Below the pieces are notes generated by a model that was given only the letters and a program-made list of their open reading frames with translations, made no database searches and was not told the DNA's origin. From a virus, in IMG/VR virus record IMGVR_UViG_3300025012_000054, positions 1 to 64,000 of that record: 64,000 nt of DNA; one strand, given 5' to 3'. Shown here piece after piece: positions 49,675 through 58,340 of the stretch. Numbering within the stretch: the stretch's first letter is position 1; every line of letters begins with the position of its first letter. A program made the position numbers and the translations under genes.

Positions 49675-52600
49675 ATGAATAATTATATCAATTACCATTC
49701 ACATTCTCAGTACAGCAACATCTCAACGCCCGACTCGACGATATCTAATCGAGATCGGGCAGTTCGAGTTTCTGAATTGGGACAATCTGTGTTTTCTGCC
49801 TTAGAGCACGGTTGGAGTGGGCGCGTAATTGAGGCGATGGAATTATCCAAAGAATTTAATGTTAAGCCACTGCTGGGAACCGAATCTTATTTTGTTAAAG
49901 ACAGGTTGGAAAAAGATAAAACAAACGCCCACCTTATTCTGTTGGCAAAAAATGAAAACGGTAGAAAAGGCATTAATCGTATTTTAAGCGAAGCAAATAT
50001 TTCTGGGTTTTATTATAAAGCAAGAATCGATCTTGAACTTCTGTTTTCTCTGCCAAAAAACGATGTGTGGGTTACAACCGCATGTATAGGTGGCATTTGG
50101 AAATATGAAGATGCTGAAAACTTATTACTACAAATGCAAGAATATTTTCAAAACAACTTTTTCCTAGAAGTCCAGAACCACAGTGTGGAATCACAAAAAG
50201 AATTAAATAAAAAAATATTAGATTTATCTAATCGATATCGTATTCCTATTATTGCAGGAATGGATAGTCACATGATATATCCCAACCAGGCTAAAGAACG
50301 AGATGATTACCTGCTATCACGTGGTATTGAATATCCAGATGAAGAAAACTGGTTTTTAGACTTTCCTTCTTATGAAGAAGTTCTTCAAAGATTTCAGGAA
50401 CAAGATGTTCTCAACAAAGTTGAAATTGGTGAAGCATTAGAAAACACGTTGATATTTGAATCAGTTGAACCATATGATTCCATCATATTCGATCCAGAAA
50501 TTATCAAGTTACCCACACTTTATCCTGACAAAACCCAAGATGAAAAAAATAAAATCTTGGAAAGTTTGGTATGGCAACAATGGAATGTCGAAAAAAATAA
50601 TATTCCCTTAAGTAGTTGGGCTTATTATGAAGGTGAAATCAAAAAAGAATTAGATACGGTTTGTGTTACCAATATGTCTGACTATTTCTTGCTTGATTAT
50701 GAAATTATTAAAAAGGGTAAAGCAATGGGCGGACATATTACCCTTACAGGACGTGGATCTGCTCCGAGTTTCTACCTCTCGAAATTGTTGGAATTTACCA
50801 CCATTGATCGTATCGCTGCTACCGTCAAGTTATTCCCCGAAAGATTCATATCATCAGAACGCCTACTGGAAACCAAGAGTCTTCCCGATATCGATTTGAA
50901 CCTAGGCAATCCAGAAGTTTTTGCTCAGGCACAAACTGAAATCTTGGGCGATGGACACAGCTATCCCATGATTGCTTTTGGCACGGTAAAAGCCAGTAGC
51001 GCTTGGAAATTATATTCTCGTATTTCCAACATTGATTTTGAAACCGCCAATATTGTGTCTGAACAAATTCGTAAATATGATATGGATATCAAGCACACAG
51101 AAAGCGAAGAAGAAAAAGAATCAATCAATGTTTTAGACTATATTGATAAAAAATATCACGATGTTTTTACAGAAAGCGAAAAATATCTTGGGCTGGTAAA
51201 CAGCCTGACTCCGCATCCATGTGCCCATTTAATGTATTCACATGGAGACATCAGAGAAGAATTTGGATTGATTAAAATCAAGACCGGCAACGTCGAACAT
51301 ATCTGCGTGTGTTGTGACGGTTTATTTGCAGAAAATTATAAGTTGCTAAAAAACGACCTGCTGAAAGTCAGCGTAGTTGAACTGATTTACAACACATATC
51401 ATCGTATTGGTAAAGAACCTCATACTATTCCAGAACTATTAAAATTGTGTGAAAACGACAAAGCGGTTTGGGATGTGTATGCCAATGGTTGGACTAAGGG
51501 CATCAATCAATTTGAGCAAACAGGAACTCGCGGTAGAGCTACAAAATATAAGCCACAAAACATATCAGATTTATCTGCATTTGTAGCAGCCATTCGACCT
51601 GGTTTCAAATCAAATTATTTCTTATTTGAAAGTCGTGAGCCATTTACTTATGGCATCAAATCTCTTGATGATTTGATTCAGACACCAGAATTTCCATATA
51701 GCTTTATGCTGTATCAAGAAACCGCTATGCAGGTTATGGCTTATGCCGGAATTCCGATTTCTAAAACATATGAGATTATTAAAAATATTGCAAAAAAACG
51801 TGTAGAAAAAGTCAAGAAATATAAAGATCAGTTTGTTGCCGGTATGAAAAAGAAATTAATTGAAAATGAAAATGCGGACGCCAAAGAAGCAAAACGTATT
51901 GCGGATATGACTTGGCAGATTATCAACGACAGTAGTGCCTATAGTTTTAATGCCAGCCATTCTTATAGCGTGGCAGGAGACAGTCTTTACGGTGCATATC
52001 TCAAGGCACATTATCCGATGGAATTTTATGAAGTATTCCTAAATATTCTTGAAGCCGATTCGGATAAAGACAGATTGTTCGAAGTCAAACTTGAGGCACA
52101 AGAAGCCTTTGGTATAAAGTTTCCATCTCTACAATTTGGTCAGGATAATCGTAAAATCGTAGCAGATGTAGAAAATAAAAGTATCACACAATCCCTGAAA
52201 ACTTTGAAGGGATTTGGAAATACAGTAGGCGATAGTTTTTATCAGTTGTCGCAAGTTTTTACCGATGGTGATTTTCTCGATCTGCTTATATTTGCAGAAG
52301 AAAACGATTATCTTTCTTCTAAATGGGCAACCCTGATAAAAATTAATTACTTCCAAAATTTTGGACACAATGGCAAATTGTTAAATATGTATAATGCATT
52401 TACAACTGGCGAAAATAAATATCAAAAGACCTATGTGGAAAAAACTAAAATTAAAAGACTAGATGCCCTCAAACAAATCTGGACGGAAACACCCAATTTA
52501 CGAATTCCTTTTTCTGATCAGTTGGCAAATGAGTTTGAAATACTGGGCACCATTCAATCCACCTATCCAGAACTTGATAGGAAATATGTTTATGTTAAAG

Positions 52601-52893
52601 AGTTAAAAATCCAGTTCGCAGACGATGGAAATCGTATTGCGCCAAGAATACAAATCTATGGGTTGCATAGTGGTAAACAAGCATCTTTAAAAATATATAA
52701 TAAAACTTATGACAACACGCCCTTTACGACTGGTGCTTTATTATATTGTAGAAATCTTGAAAGTCAATTTCCACAAAAAAAGATTGATGGGAAATTCGTA
52801 AAAGACACCCATGGAATACCACAATGGTGGATTACAAATTATAGTATCGTCAAACCAGAAGATCTGGATAAATTTTTAGAGGAGAAGAAATAA
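49675..52893 (+). CDS. C-family DNA polymerase III alpha-like
   Basis: 1072 aa. N-terminal PHP domain (Y-H-S-H-S-Q-Y, later D-S-H-M). Palm: G-R-G-S-A-P-S near 360 and L-P-D-I-D-L-N-L near 402, with two of the family's aspartates kept and the last D-F of the usual P-D-x-D-x-D-F changed to N-L; a third Asp lies in K-N-D-L-L-K near 560. Fingers Y-Q-E-T-A-M-Q-V-M and S-H-S-Y-S-V...Y-L-K-A-H-Y-P-M-E-F. It is the phage replicase, unusual because most large phages use family A or B polymerases. Confidence 0.92.
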   Translation: MNNYINYHSHSQYSNISTPDSTISNRDRAVRVSELGQSVFSALEHGWSGRVIEAMELSKEFNVKPLLGTESYFVKDRLEKDKTNAHLILLAKNENGRKGINRILSEANISGFYYKARIDLELLFSLPKNDVWVTTACIGGIWKYEDAENLLLQMQEYFQNNFFLEVQNHSVESQKELNKKILDLSNRYRIPIIAGMDSHMIYPNQAKERDDYLLSRGIEYPDEENWFLDFPSYEEVLQRFQEQDVLNKVEIGEALENTLIFESVEPYDSIIFDPEIIKLPTLYPDKTQDEKNKILESLVWQQWNVEKNNIPLSSWAYYEGEIKKELDTVCVTNMSDYFLLDYEIIKKGKAMGGHITLTGRGSAPSFYLSKLLEFTTIDRIAATVKLFPERFISSERLLETKSLPDIDLNLGNPEVFAQAQTEILGDGHSYPMIAFGTVKASSAWKLYSRISNIDFETANIVSEQIRKYDMDIKHTESEEEKESINVLDYIDKKYHDVFTESEKYLGLVNSLTPHPCAHLMYSHGDIREEFGLIKIKTGNVEHICVCCDGLFAENYKLLKNDLLKVSVVELIYNTYHRIGKEPHTIPELLKLCENDKAVWDVYANGWTKGINQFEQTGTRGRATKYKPQNISDLSAFVAAIRPGFKSNYFLFESREPFTYGIKSLDDLIQTPEFPYSFMLYQETAMQVMAYAGIPISKTYEIIKNIAKKRVEKVKKYKDQFVAGMKKKLIENENADAKEAKRIADMTWQIINDSSAYSFNASHSYSVAGDSLYGAYLKAHYPMEFYEVFLNILEADSDKDRLFEVKLEAQEAFGIKFPSLQFGQDNRKIVADVENKSITQSLKTLKGFGNTVGDSFYQLSQVFTDGDFLDLLIFAEENDYLSSKWATLIKINYFQNFGHNGKLLNMYNAFTTGENKYQKTYVEKTKIKRLDALKQIWTETPNLRIPFSDQLANEFEILGTIQSTYPELDRKYVYVKELKIQFADDGNRIAPRIQIYGLHSGKQASLKIYNKTYDNTPFTTGALLYCRNLESQFPQKKIDGKFVKDTHGIPQWWITNYSIVKPEDLDKFLEEKK

Positions 52894-53096
52894 TGGCAGA
52901 ATATCAATATCGATGTAAGGAATGTAAAACTGTTTTTACCGTTATAAAATCTATAACGGATGTAATTATTACATTTTGTCCCAGTTGTAAAAGCGATAAA
53001 GTACAGCAAAAATACTTTGCGCCTCATGTTCTGTATAAAGGAAAAGGTTTCTATAAAACAGATAATACCAAAAAGCCCTTGACAGAAACCGAATAA
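52893..53096 (+). CDS. FmdB-like zinc ribbon protein
   Basis: 67 aa. Y-Q-Y-R-C-K-E-C at the start and F-C-P-S-C-K later form a two-CxxC zinc ribbon of the FmdB/putative regulatory type. TAATG overlap with the polymerase. Confidence 0.7.
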   Translation: MAEYQYRCKECKTVFTVIKSITDVIITFCPSCKSDKVQQKYFAPHVLYKGKGFYKTDNTKKPLTETE

Positions 53097-53107
53097 TGTG
53101 GTAAACT
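53079..53107 (+). promoter_or_regulatory. sigma70-type promoter P7
   Basis: TTGACA 53079-53084 (within the end of the FmdB-like gene), 17-bp spacer ending AATGTGG, TAAACT 53102-53107. The -10 is the weakest of the series. Confidence 0.7.
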
Positions 53108-53142
53108 TTAGATAATAAAATAAGACTTTTATGTGGAGGAAA

Positions 53143-53337
53143 ATGAAAGCAGACGACATTAAACTAAAATATGATTCTATGGAAGAACTAATGGCTGATA
53201 TGAATAATCTCATTGCCATGGGATTTGCCGAAGAAGTTGAAGATCCCAAGACCGGTAAGCCAGGTTATCGCATCACCCCTGCTGGTATCAAGATGTTTCA
53301 ATATTATCAGCAACTACAATCAGGGAAACTAAATTGA
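53143..53337 (+). CDS. winged-helix-like small protein
   Basis: 64 aa, ATG 53143 after GGAGG (ATG 53131 precedes that site). The sequence G-Y-R-I-T-P-A-G-I after a helix resembles the wing end of winged helix regulators (x-R-I-T-x-x-G). Could bind DNA; tentative. Confidence 0.6.
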   Translation: MKADDIKLKYDSMEELMADMNNLIAMGFAEEVEDPKTGKPGYRITPAGIKMFQYYQQLQSGKLN

Positions 53338-53528
53338 AAAAGGATTTTCGAGATAAGGTATTTCAGAAATTGGCTCATAAATTTCCATTGCGCCTGATTT
53401 GGTTCTGCATGTTCGAAGCCCTATCTATGCATCAACGCTTGACAAAGAATGCCAAGCTACCTAGTCAAGTCGGTATGATAGAAGCGATTCATCGCTTAGA
53501 TGAAAAGCGCTTCGATGAGTGGGAATAA
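53334..53528 (+). CDS. hypothetical protein, 64 aa
   Basis: TTG start overlapping the previous stop. Basic, helical protein. No family recognised. Confidence 0.55.
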   Translation: MKKDFRDKVFQKLAHKFPLRLIWFCMFEALSMHQRLTKNAKLPSQVGMIEAIHRLDEKRFDEWE

Positions 53529-53531
53529 ATC

Positions 53532-53993
53532 ATGGACATAAAATCGGGCAACGGATACCCTTCTTCTGCTCTATCAAATTTTGCTCCCCATCCATTCGAA
53601 ATCGATGGTGTTAAGTGCTCAAGCATGGAAGGATTTTTACAATCGCTAAAATTTGAAAATCCAGAAATGCAAAAACACGTTTGCACACTCGTGGGGATGC
53701 AGGCAAAATATAAAGGCAAAGATAAGAAATGGTGGAAAACTCAAACTCTCTGGTGGCAAGGCAAAGAAATTGATAGGCACAGCCAAGAGTACCAAGACCT
53801 GCTGGACAGAGCATATAACGAGATTTCTAAAAACACCGGTTTCCAACGTGCTTTGTTGGCTACAAAGGATTCATCCATTACTCATTCTATAGGAAAGTCA
53901 GATGCCAGTCACACAGTCTTGACACAACGAGAATTTTGTGGTAGACTTGAAAAGATAAGAAAAATCCTACAGGATAAAACTAGCGTTTCATGA
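53532..53993 (+). CDS. NADAR-domain protein
   Basis: 153 aa. L-S-N-F-A-P-H-P-F-E-I-D-G-V-K-C-S-S-M-E-G-F-L-Q (residues about 14-37) followed by K-W-W-K...W-W-Q-G-K-E-I and a late L-L-A-T-K-D. This is the phage branch of the NADAR superfamily. Characterised members remove ADP-ribose from nucleobases, including reversal of DarT-type DNA ADP-ribosylation. A counter-defence or NAD-metabolism role is inferred. A boundary box overlaps its end. Confidence 0.78.
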   Translation: MDIKSGNGYPSSALSNFAPHPFEIDGVKCSSMEGFLQSLKFENPEMQKHVCTLVGMQAKYKGKDKKWWKTQTLWWQGKEIDRHSQEYQDLLDRAYNEISKNTGFQRALLATKDSSITHSIGKSDASHTVLTQREFCGRLEKIRKILQDKTSVS

Positions 53994-54002
53994 GGTGAAA
54001 AT

Positions 54003-54221
54003 ATGAGATACGCACAAATTCATTCAGGAAATAAACTACATTTAGTCTATGAGCCAGGCGAAGGCGTTGATGATCAGCACCTTGTAAAAGCGGGGTATGT
54101 ATCTGCCCCTCTTTGCGGACAAAAATTCGAGGGCAATTATCGAATGACTATTAATGTTCCTCTTGCCCATGCTTGTAAAAGATGTTTAAAAGTTTATAAT
54201 AAAAGGAATCTTTTATCATGA
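54003..54221 (+). CDS. small zinc-binding protein, 72 aa
   Basis: GAGGTG site. L-C-G-Q-K and H-A-C-K-R-C-L-K-V-Y carry three Cys and two His that could hold zinc. No recognised family. Confidence 0.55.
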   Translation: MRYAQIHSGNKLHLVYEPGEGVDDQHLVKAGYVSAPLCGQKFEGNYRMTINVPLAHACKRCLKVYNKRNLLS

Positions 54222-54532
54222 CTGATGACGGAAGTTTGAAATTTGCAATGGTGTTGTGGCTAGACAAACATGATGATCTACTCGAATATGAGGATGTTGA
54301 TATCGTAACCGAAAGCGAATGCGTAAACGAATATTTAGAAATTGAATACGACATTGTTCCTCTGCTAAAAGAATCTCCCGTTATAAAAGATTTGGCTGAT
54401 GGAAAATGGCGTGTTTATATTGAAGGAGAAATGTTTTTTAGTCATGATGATTATCCCGAAGGCGGAACAGAATATGATTACAACACCACGATAAATCTTA
54501 TTACGCCCGAAAAGACTGATGGTTGGATATAA
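54218..54532 (+). CDS. acidic hypothetical protein, 104 aa
   Basis: ATGA overlap with the preceding gene. Strongly acidic (over 20 D/E), beta-rich. Could be a DNA mimic or antitoxin type protein but no family supports this. Confidence 0.55.
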   Translation: MTDDGSLKFAMVLWLDKHDDLLEYEDVDIVTESECVNEYLEIEYDIVPLLKESPVIKDLADGKWRVYIEGEMFFSHDDYPEGGTEYDYNTTINLITPEKTDGWI

Positions 54533-54565
54533 TAAAATGATGGTTCTATGTGGTATGGAGTAGTT

Positions 54566-54760
54566 ATGGACAAACTATTTTGGAAATATGACAAAAACTT
54601 AAAGGCATATATCATTTATTATGACAAGCCCTGGCCAAAACCATATGCTGGCGACATTACGGAAGTCTGGCGATTAGCGATGGAGCCAAACCGCTTTAAC
54701 GAACTTACCGTGGACGAAATTGTTCAAGCGCTTAATCACTATAAAATGGTAGTTTCATAA
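54566..54760 (+). CDS. hypothetical protein, 64 aa
   Basis: ATG 54566 after TGGAGT. W-K-Y-D-K-N-L-K-A-Y-I-I-Y-Y and P-W-P-K-P-Y patterns; aromatic-rich. No family recognised. Confidence 0.55.
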   Translation: MDKLFWKYDKNLKAYIIYYDKPWPKPYAGDITEVWRLAMEPNRFNELTVDEIVQALNHYKMVVS

Positions 54761-54838
54761 TGTGCAATATGTTGACTATTAACGTCATATTTAGGCAATA
54801 AAAGTCAATATGTTGTACGTTATTCGGAGGAATAAAAA

Positions 54839-55033
54839 ATGAATATATGCAGTTGCGATGAATTTAAGAAGAATATGCCAAGAATAGACGGAGCGGTTTC
54901 TAATGCTTGGATTCATGGCTATGAATTGGGAAAAGAATTCGTGTATTTCCGTTATTGCCCATGGTGTAGTAAAAAGATGGTTGATGTATATGTAGGGGAT
55001 AGTGATCATGAGCACGACGATAGGATATTATAA
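54839..55033 (+). CDS. zinc-knuckle-like protein, 64 aa
   Basis: GGAGG site. C-S-C-D-E at the N-terminus and Y-C-P-W-C-S-K-K later make a Cys4 candidate. Upstream 78 bases (54761-54838) hold no clear signal. Confidence 0.55.
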   Translation: MNICSCDEFKKNMPRIDGAVSNAWIHGYELGKEFVYFRYCPWCSKKMVDVYVGDSDHEHDDRIL

Positions 55034-55299
55034 TGCCATATGTTAAAAAAGAATTAGACAAGTTACAAGATCATGTTTCTGATTTTGGCTGGGAATTAAA
55101 TTCAGTAGAGTTTGACTTAGATATGCTGCCCGACATCGAAGAACCTTCTGAAATGGAGTTGGCTGAAGCCGACGAGGTAGCGTTGTCATATGCGATTTCG
55201 GCATATTTTAGAAATCATTTTATCGGCTATGACAATAAAGGCGAGCCTAAATGGAATATAGGCAAGAAAAAACAAGCACTATTAAGAAAATTTAGTTAA
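55033..55299 (+). CDS. acidic hypothetical protein, 88 aa
   Basis: TAATG overlap with the previous gene. Helical, acidic N-terminal 45 residues, basic end. No family recognised. Confidence 0.55.
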   Translation: MPYVKKELDKLQDHVSDFGWELNSVEFDLDMLPDIEEPSEMELAEADEVALSYAISAYFRNHFIGYDNKGEPKWNIGKKKQALLRKFS

Positions 55300-55326
55300 T
55301 AAAAGCAATGTTTTATGAGGTAAAAT

Positions 55327-55551
55327 ATGATTAAATATTTCCACGAATTATCAATAGAAGAATTCGACGAGTTGGTTAAGTCAGGAATGACTTGGAGCGA
55401 ATGTGCTGAAAAATATCCTGCGCCAGAGTGGTGTAGCTATCCCCAAGCAGTTTTAGGCGATTTTGGATGTTGGTCACTCATGTCATTCAAAATAAAAAAC
55501 AGACGGAACTGTATGCTGTGTGAGCATTATATAAAAGTTAATAAAAGATAA
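55327..55551 (+). CDS. small CxxC protein, paralogue of the gene at 61978
   Basis: 74 aa. F-H-E-L-S at the N-terminus, M-T-W-S-E-C-A-E-K-Y-P-A-P-E-W-C, a central G-D-F-G-C-W-S-L and C-terminal C-M-L-C repeat the layout of the 61978 product (V-S-W-D, P-Q-P-P-W-C, G-L-L-G-C, C-E-N-C). Cys positions suggest zinc. Unknown function. Confidence 0.62.
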   Translation: MIKYFHELSIEEFDELVKSGMTWSECAEKYPAPEWCSYPQAVLGDFGCWSLMSFKIKNRRNCMLCEHYIKVNKR

Positions 55552-55568
55552 TTTCATGAGGAAGAAAA

Positions 55569-55787
55569 ATGAAACGTGATAAAAACTGGTGGGCTAAATT
55601 TTCCAAAGAAGAACGATACACAATTTGGTGGTTCGAAAAAAACCAATATAAATCCGCAGGACTTGGTGGAGGTGGATATCTACCTTACGATTGTGGCGAA
55701 TGTGCTGTTTGCGGAAACACTTGCTATATGTATAGTCCTTGCCAAGACTGTTCAAATGAATATGATGCGTTAATTAATAGATCATAA
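55569..55787 (+). CDS. zinc-finger-type protein, 72 aa
   Basis: GAGGAAG site. C-G-E-C-A-V-C-G-N-T-C...C-Q-D-C contains six cysteines, enough for a zinc finger. W-W-A-K-F at the N-terminus. Confidence 0.6.
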   Translation: MKRDKNWWAKFSKEERYTIWWFEKNQYKSAGLGGGGYLPYDCGECAVCGNTCYMYSPCQDCSNEYDALINRS

Positions 55788-55810
55788 AAGTACAATCTTA
55801 ATGAGGTGCT

Positions 55811-56260
55811 ATGAATAAGGGATATCTTGCTGATCAAAAAACCATGGATATTTGGAACAATATTTTAGATTATAAAAAAGATATGGGTGACGTATCCATA
55901 CAATATCGAAGAACTTGGAATTCGTTTTGCCAAAATCTCATTCACAACGGTAAGAGAGTTGGATGCATTTATATTTTTGGGCTACAAGTAAATCCTCTTG
56001 ATAATCGATTTCATGGATATGTAGCCAGATTTTATATCAACAAAGAATTTAGGCACAGCGGATATGCTTTACAAATGATGCATGACATCATCGCGCATTT
56101 TGGTTTTTGTGTTTTGCACATGACTTCGGTAAGTCCAAACAGAATTGATGGTCTTGCTGATGACAACAGAGAAGAATATCGAAATCGACTTTATAAATTT
56201 TATGAACATTTTGGATTCAAGAGAACCAGCACAACTGCAACCGGAATGATTAGACAATGA
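55811..56260 (+). CDS. GNAT-family acetyltransferase
   Basis: 149 aa. The segment A-R-F-Y-I-N-K-E-F-R-H-S-G-Y-A-L-Q-M-M is the acetyl-CoA-binding strand-turn-helix (R/Q-x-x-G-x-A variant), and L-Y-K-F-Y-E-H-F-G-F-K-R is the C-terminal GNAT end. Substrate unknown; could modify a host protein or small molecule. Confidence 0.7.
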   Translation: MNKGYLADQKTMDIWNNILDYKKDMGDVSIQYRRTWNSFCQNLIHNGKRVGCIYIFGLQVNPLDNRFHGYVARFYINKEFRHSGYALQMMHDIIAHFGFCVLHMTSVSPNRIDGLADDNREEYRNRLYKFYEHFGFKRTSTTATGMIRQ

Positions 56261-56283
56261 AATTTAGATTCTATGAGGTAAAA

Positions 56284-56484
56284 ATGGAAAAGACGTTTAC
56301 ATTAGAAGAAATTAAAAAGGCGTTCTGGCTGGAATTTCATGAAAGTGGAGAACTGTGGTTTCCGTATAGGCATGATGAAGATGATGCCGAAGGAATAAGG
56401 GAAGGCGAACAAGTAACCGAGGAATTTTGGAAAGAGTTTGTTGATTACCTAAGCGTCGATCATCAACAGGACAATGAAATTTAA
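56284..56484 (+). CDS. acidic hypothetical protein, 66 aa
   Basis: ATG 56284 after GAGGTAA. Acidic (F-W-L-E-F-H-E-S-G-E, D-E-D-D-A-E-G), beta-rich. Its stop lies by a box-like motif (56474-56490) just before promoter P8. Confidence 0.55.
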   Translation: MEKTFTLEEIKKAFWLEFHESGELWFPYRHDEDDAEGIREGEQVTEEFWKEFVDYLSVDHQQDNEI

Positions 56485-56491
56485 TTTCATC

Positions 56492-56520
56492 TTGACAGAA
56501 TCGAGATAATGTGGTATAGT
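56492..56520 (+). promoter_or_regulatory. sigma70-type promoter P8
   Basis: TTGACA 56492-56497, 17-bp spacer ending AATGTGG, TATAGT 56515-56520. A 17-bp variant of the boundary box (ATGAAA-N5-TTTCAT, 56474-56490) abuts the -35. Confidence 0.82.
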
Positions 56521-56541
56521 TAGTTAATGAAAGGATGATCA

Positions 56542-56973
56542 ATGGATGATTTTGAAAAAGAATTTTATCAGCGCCTAACAAACGATATTGACACATCGTT
56601 ATTGTCTGGATTTGCTACCACATCTGCCGCTGAACCAACGGCTACTCTTACAAAAGATGATTGGTTAAAACTAGTAGAAGATTTTCATAATAAGTATCCT
56701 AAAATGTTAGACGGCATCTATGTTACTACATACGATGTTTTACCAACCAATACCGAAATATATGAAGTGGAAACATTGGATCATAAAAAATATATGTTGA
56801 TGCATTCCGGTGTTTGGGAAAAATTGCTTGAAACACCAGGTATAGTAAAAGAATGGTTGGGGTATCCCACCATGTACGGTATTCCGGTTAAACTCAACGA
56901 CCCCGAACTGATAAAAATTTGGATGGATATTGTTGAAAGAAATTATAATAAGGTGGTTAGCCATGGAGCATGA
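56542..56973 (+). CDS. hypothetical protein, 143 aa
   Basis: First gene after P8 with AAAGGATGA upstream. Acidic and aromatic, alpha-beta sequence. No family recognised. Confidence 0.6.
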   Translation: MDDFEKEFYQRLTNDIDTSLLSGFATTSAAEPTATLTKDDWLKLVEDFHNKYPKMLDGIYVTTYDVLPTNTEIYEVETLDHKKYMLMHSGVWEKLLETPGIVKEWLGYPTMYGIPVKLNDPELIKIWMDIVERNYNKVVSHGA

Positions 56974-57175
56974 AGACAAATTTAAAAATCTGAGAAATAG
57001 TATCGTTGATTTTAAATATATAAGCGCGGAAGAAGCACTAAGCCGTATCATTCTATTATGCGGAGAGGAAGAAGTTATTAATTATTTTTGGACATATTAT
57101 GGACAAAAATTTTTACCGTTTAGCTTCGAAACCTTTCTCGACGAAAATCAGCAACATAAAAGGACTATTTTATGA
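56963..57175 (+). CDS. hypothetical protein, 70 aa
   Basis: ATG 56963 after AAGGTGG, overlapping the previous gene by 11 bp and the next by 4 bp. Helical acidic with F-W-T-Y-Y-G-Q-K. No family recognised. Confidence 0.55.
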   Translation: MEHEDKFKNLRNSIVDFKYISAEEALSRIILLCGEEEVINYFWTYYGQKFLPFSFETFLDENQQHKRTIL

Positions 57176-57633
57176 AGGATATGAAACTATCTACTTTGGA
57201 TAAGATTCTTATGTGGCTTGAAGATATTGCAAGATATATTTATCGCATATCCTGGAAATTATTACATTTGAAATTATATCGAGATCCCGAACAATATGTG
57301 CCAAAAAATACTATCTACTGCTATGAATATACGGGAAACATCGTAACAAAAAATCATATGGCTAGTTTTGGTAAATTAATAGAAAGCAATCCATATCAAA
57401 TGCCAGAAACCAAACCCTGCGTCTTTCATAATTTTTTATGGCACATGGATATCTGTATGCTAGATGGTGGCGACTGTATGATGGATAGTTGTAAGACTTG
57501 TGGTATTAGCGAAGGATGGGAAGATGAGATTCCCAATGATGTTTCTATGCAGGCTATCCAGGAAGCAGACGCAGGGATTGGAACTACTACCGTACACAGC
57601 GTTGACGAACTAATAAAAGCGATGGAGGATTAG
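57172..57633 (+). CDS. hypothetical protein with cysteine cluster, 153 aa
   Basis: ATGA overlap. Basic amphipathic N-terminus (R-Y-I-Y-R-I-S-W-K-L-L) may touch the membrane; a central C-M-L-D-G-G-D-C-M-M-D-S-C-K-T-C cluster looks metal-binding. Acidic C-terminal helix. No family recognised. Confidence 0.6.
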   Translation: MKDMKLSTLDKILMWLEDIARYIYRISWKLLHLKLYRDPEQYVPKNTIYCYEYTGNIVTKNHMASFGKLIESNPYQMPETKPCVFHNFLWHMDICMLDGGDCMMDSCKTCGISEGWEDEIPNDVSMQAIQEADAGIGTTTVHSVDELIKAMED

Positions 57634-57636
57634 AAG

Positions 57637-57834
57637 ATGAATAAGGCGAAATATTTTTTAATCAATGGCGAAAACGTTATTGGTATTGTTTACGAAGATG
57701 AAAAATATGGTAGGACATTGATGATCAGAGAAAACCTTGATCCTAACTTTTCTCTCAAGATTTCAGATATTTTTGGTAATTTCGTTGACGATATTGACCT
57801 GATGAATTTTATCAGTAGTATGGTTCCACAATAG
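57637..57834 (+). CDS. hypothetical protein, 65 aa
   Basis: Short gap and AGAAG site. Beta-rich with N-F-V-D-D-I-D-L-M-N-F end. No family recognised. Confidence 0.55.
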   Translation: MNKAKYFLINGENVIGIVYEDEKYGRTLMIRENLDPNFSLKISDIFGNFVDDIDLMNFISSMVPQ

Positions 57835-57846
57835 AAGGATAAACCT

Positions 57847-58038
57847 ATGGATTTTTTAGACATCAAAGATGTAGACAGTCTGATACATGCGCTTCAAGTT
57901 CGCCGTCAGCAATATGGTAATCTTCCTGTTCGTATATGTCTGAGCGGAAATACAGAAGAAGGCGATTACGACATTGATGCCGTTCTTTACAGCACAGACG
58001 AAGATGGCGATAAATCAATCGATTTGATTATATGGTAG
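57847..58038 (+). CDS. hypothetical protein, paralogue of the gene at 7559
   Basis: 63 aa. Q-Y-G-N-L-P-V, E-G-D-Y-D-I-D-A-V-L-Y-S-T-D-E and a final L-I-I-W match the 7559 product block for block. Here the E-E-G-D-Y segment replaces E-E-G-C-Y, so the central Cys is not essential. Confidence 0.62.
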   Translation: MDFLDIKDVDSLIHALQVRRQQYGNLPVRICLSGNTEEGDYDIDAVLYSTDEDGDKSIDLIIW

Positions 58039-58084
58039 CGTCTTGATAAAACGTGGATTTCATTATATAAAAAAGGAGAATAAA

Positions 58085-58300
58085 ATGAAAAAACAAAAAG
58101 TAATTGCCACTAAGAATTTTGGTGCTCGTAGCCCCATACTAATGACAGCAGTTGCATATTTATTTCTAGATAAGTTTAATGCTGTTGGATGGGTGTGGGG
58201 AGTTGTTGCCACTTTATTTGTAATACTTTGGATTGGATATTTTGTTACTCTCGCTACAAGTGATCCGGTGGATATTTTTGAAGATAAAAAACCTACATAA
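58085..58300 (+). CDS. small membrane protein, 71 aa
   Basis: AAAGGAG site. Residues 17-32 and 35-55 are hydrophobic (M-T-A-V-A-Y-L-F-L, V-G-W-V-W-G-V-V-A-T-L-F-V-I-L-W), with a basic start and an acidic end: two TM segments. Function unknown. Confidence 0.6.
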   Translation: MKKQKVIATKNFGARSPILMTAVAYLFLDKFNAVGWVWGVVATLFVILWIGYFVTLATSDPVDIFEDKKPT

Positions 58301-58340
58301 TAAAACACGAATTTTATTATAACGTAAAGGAGAAATAGAT

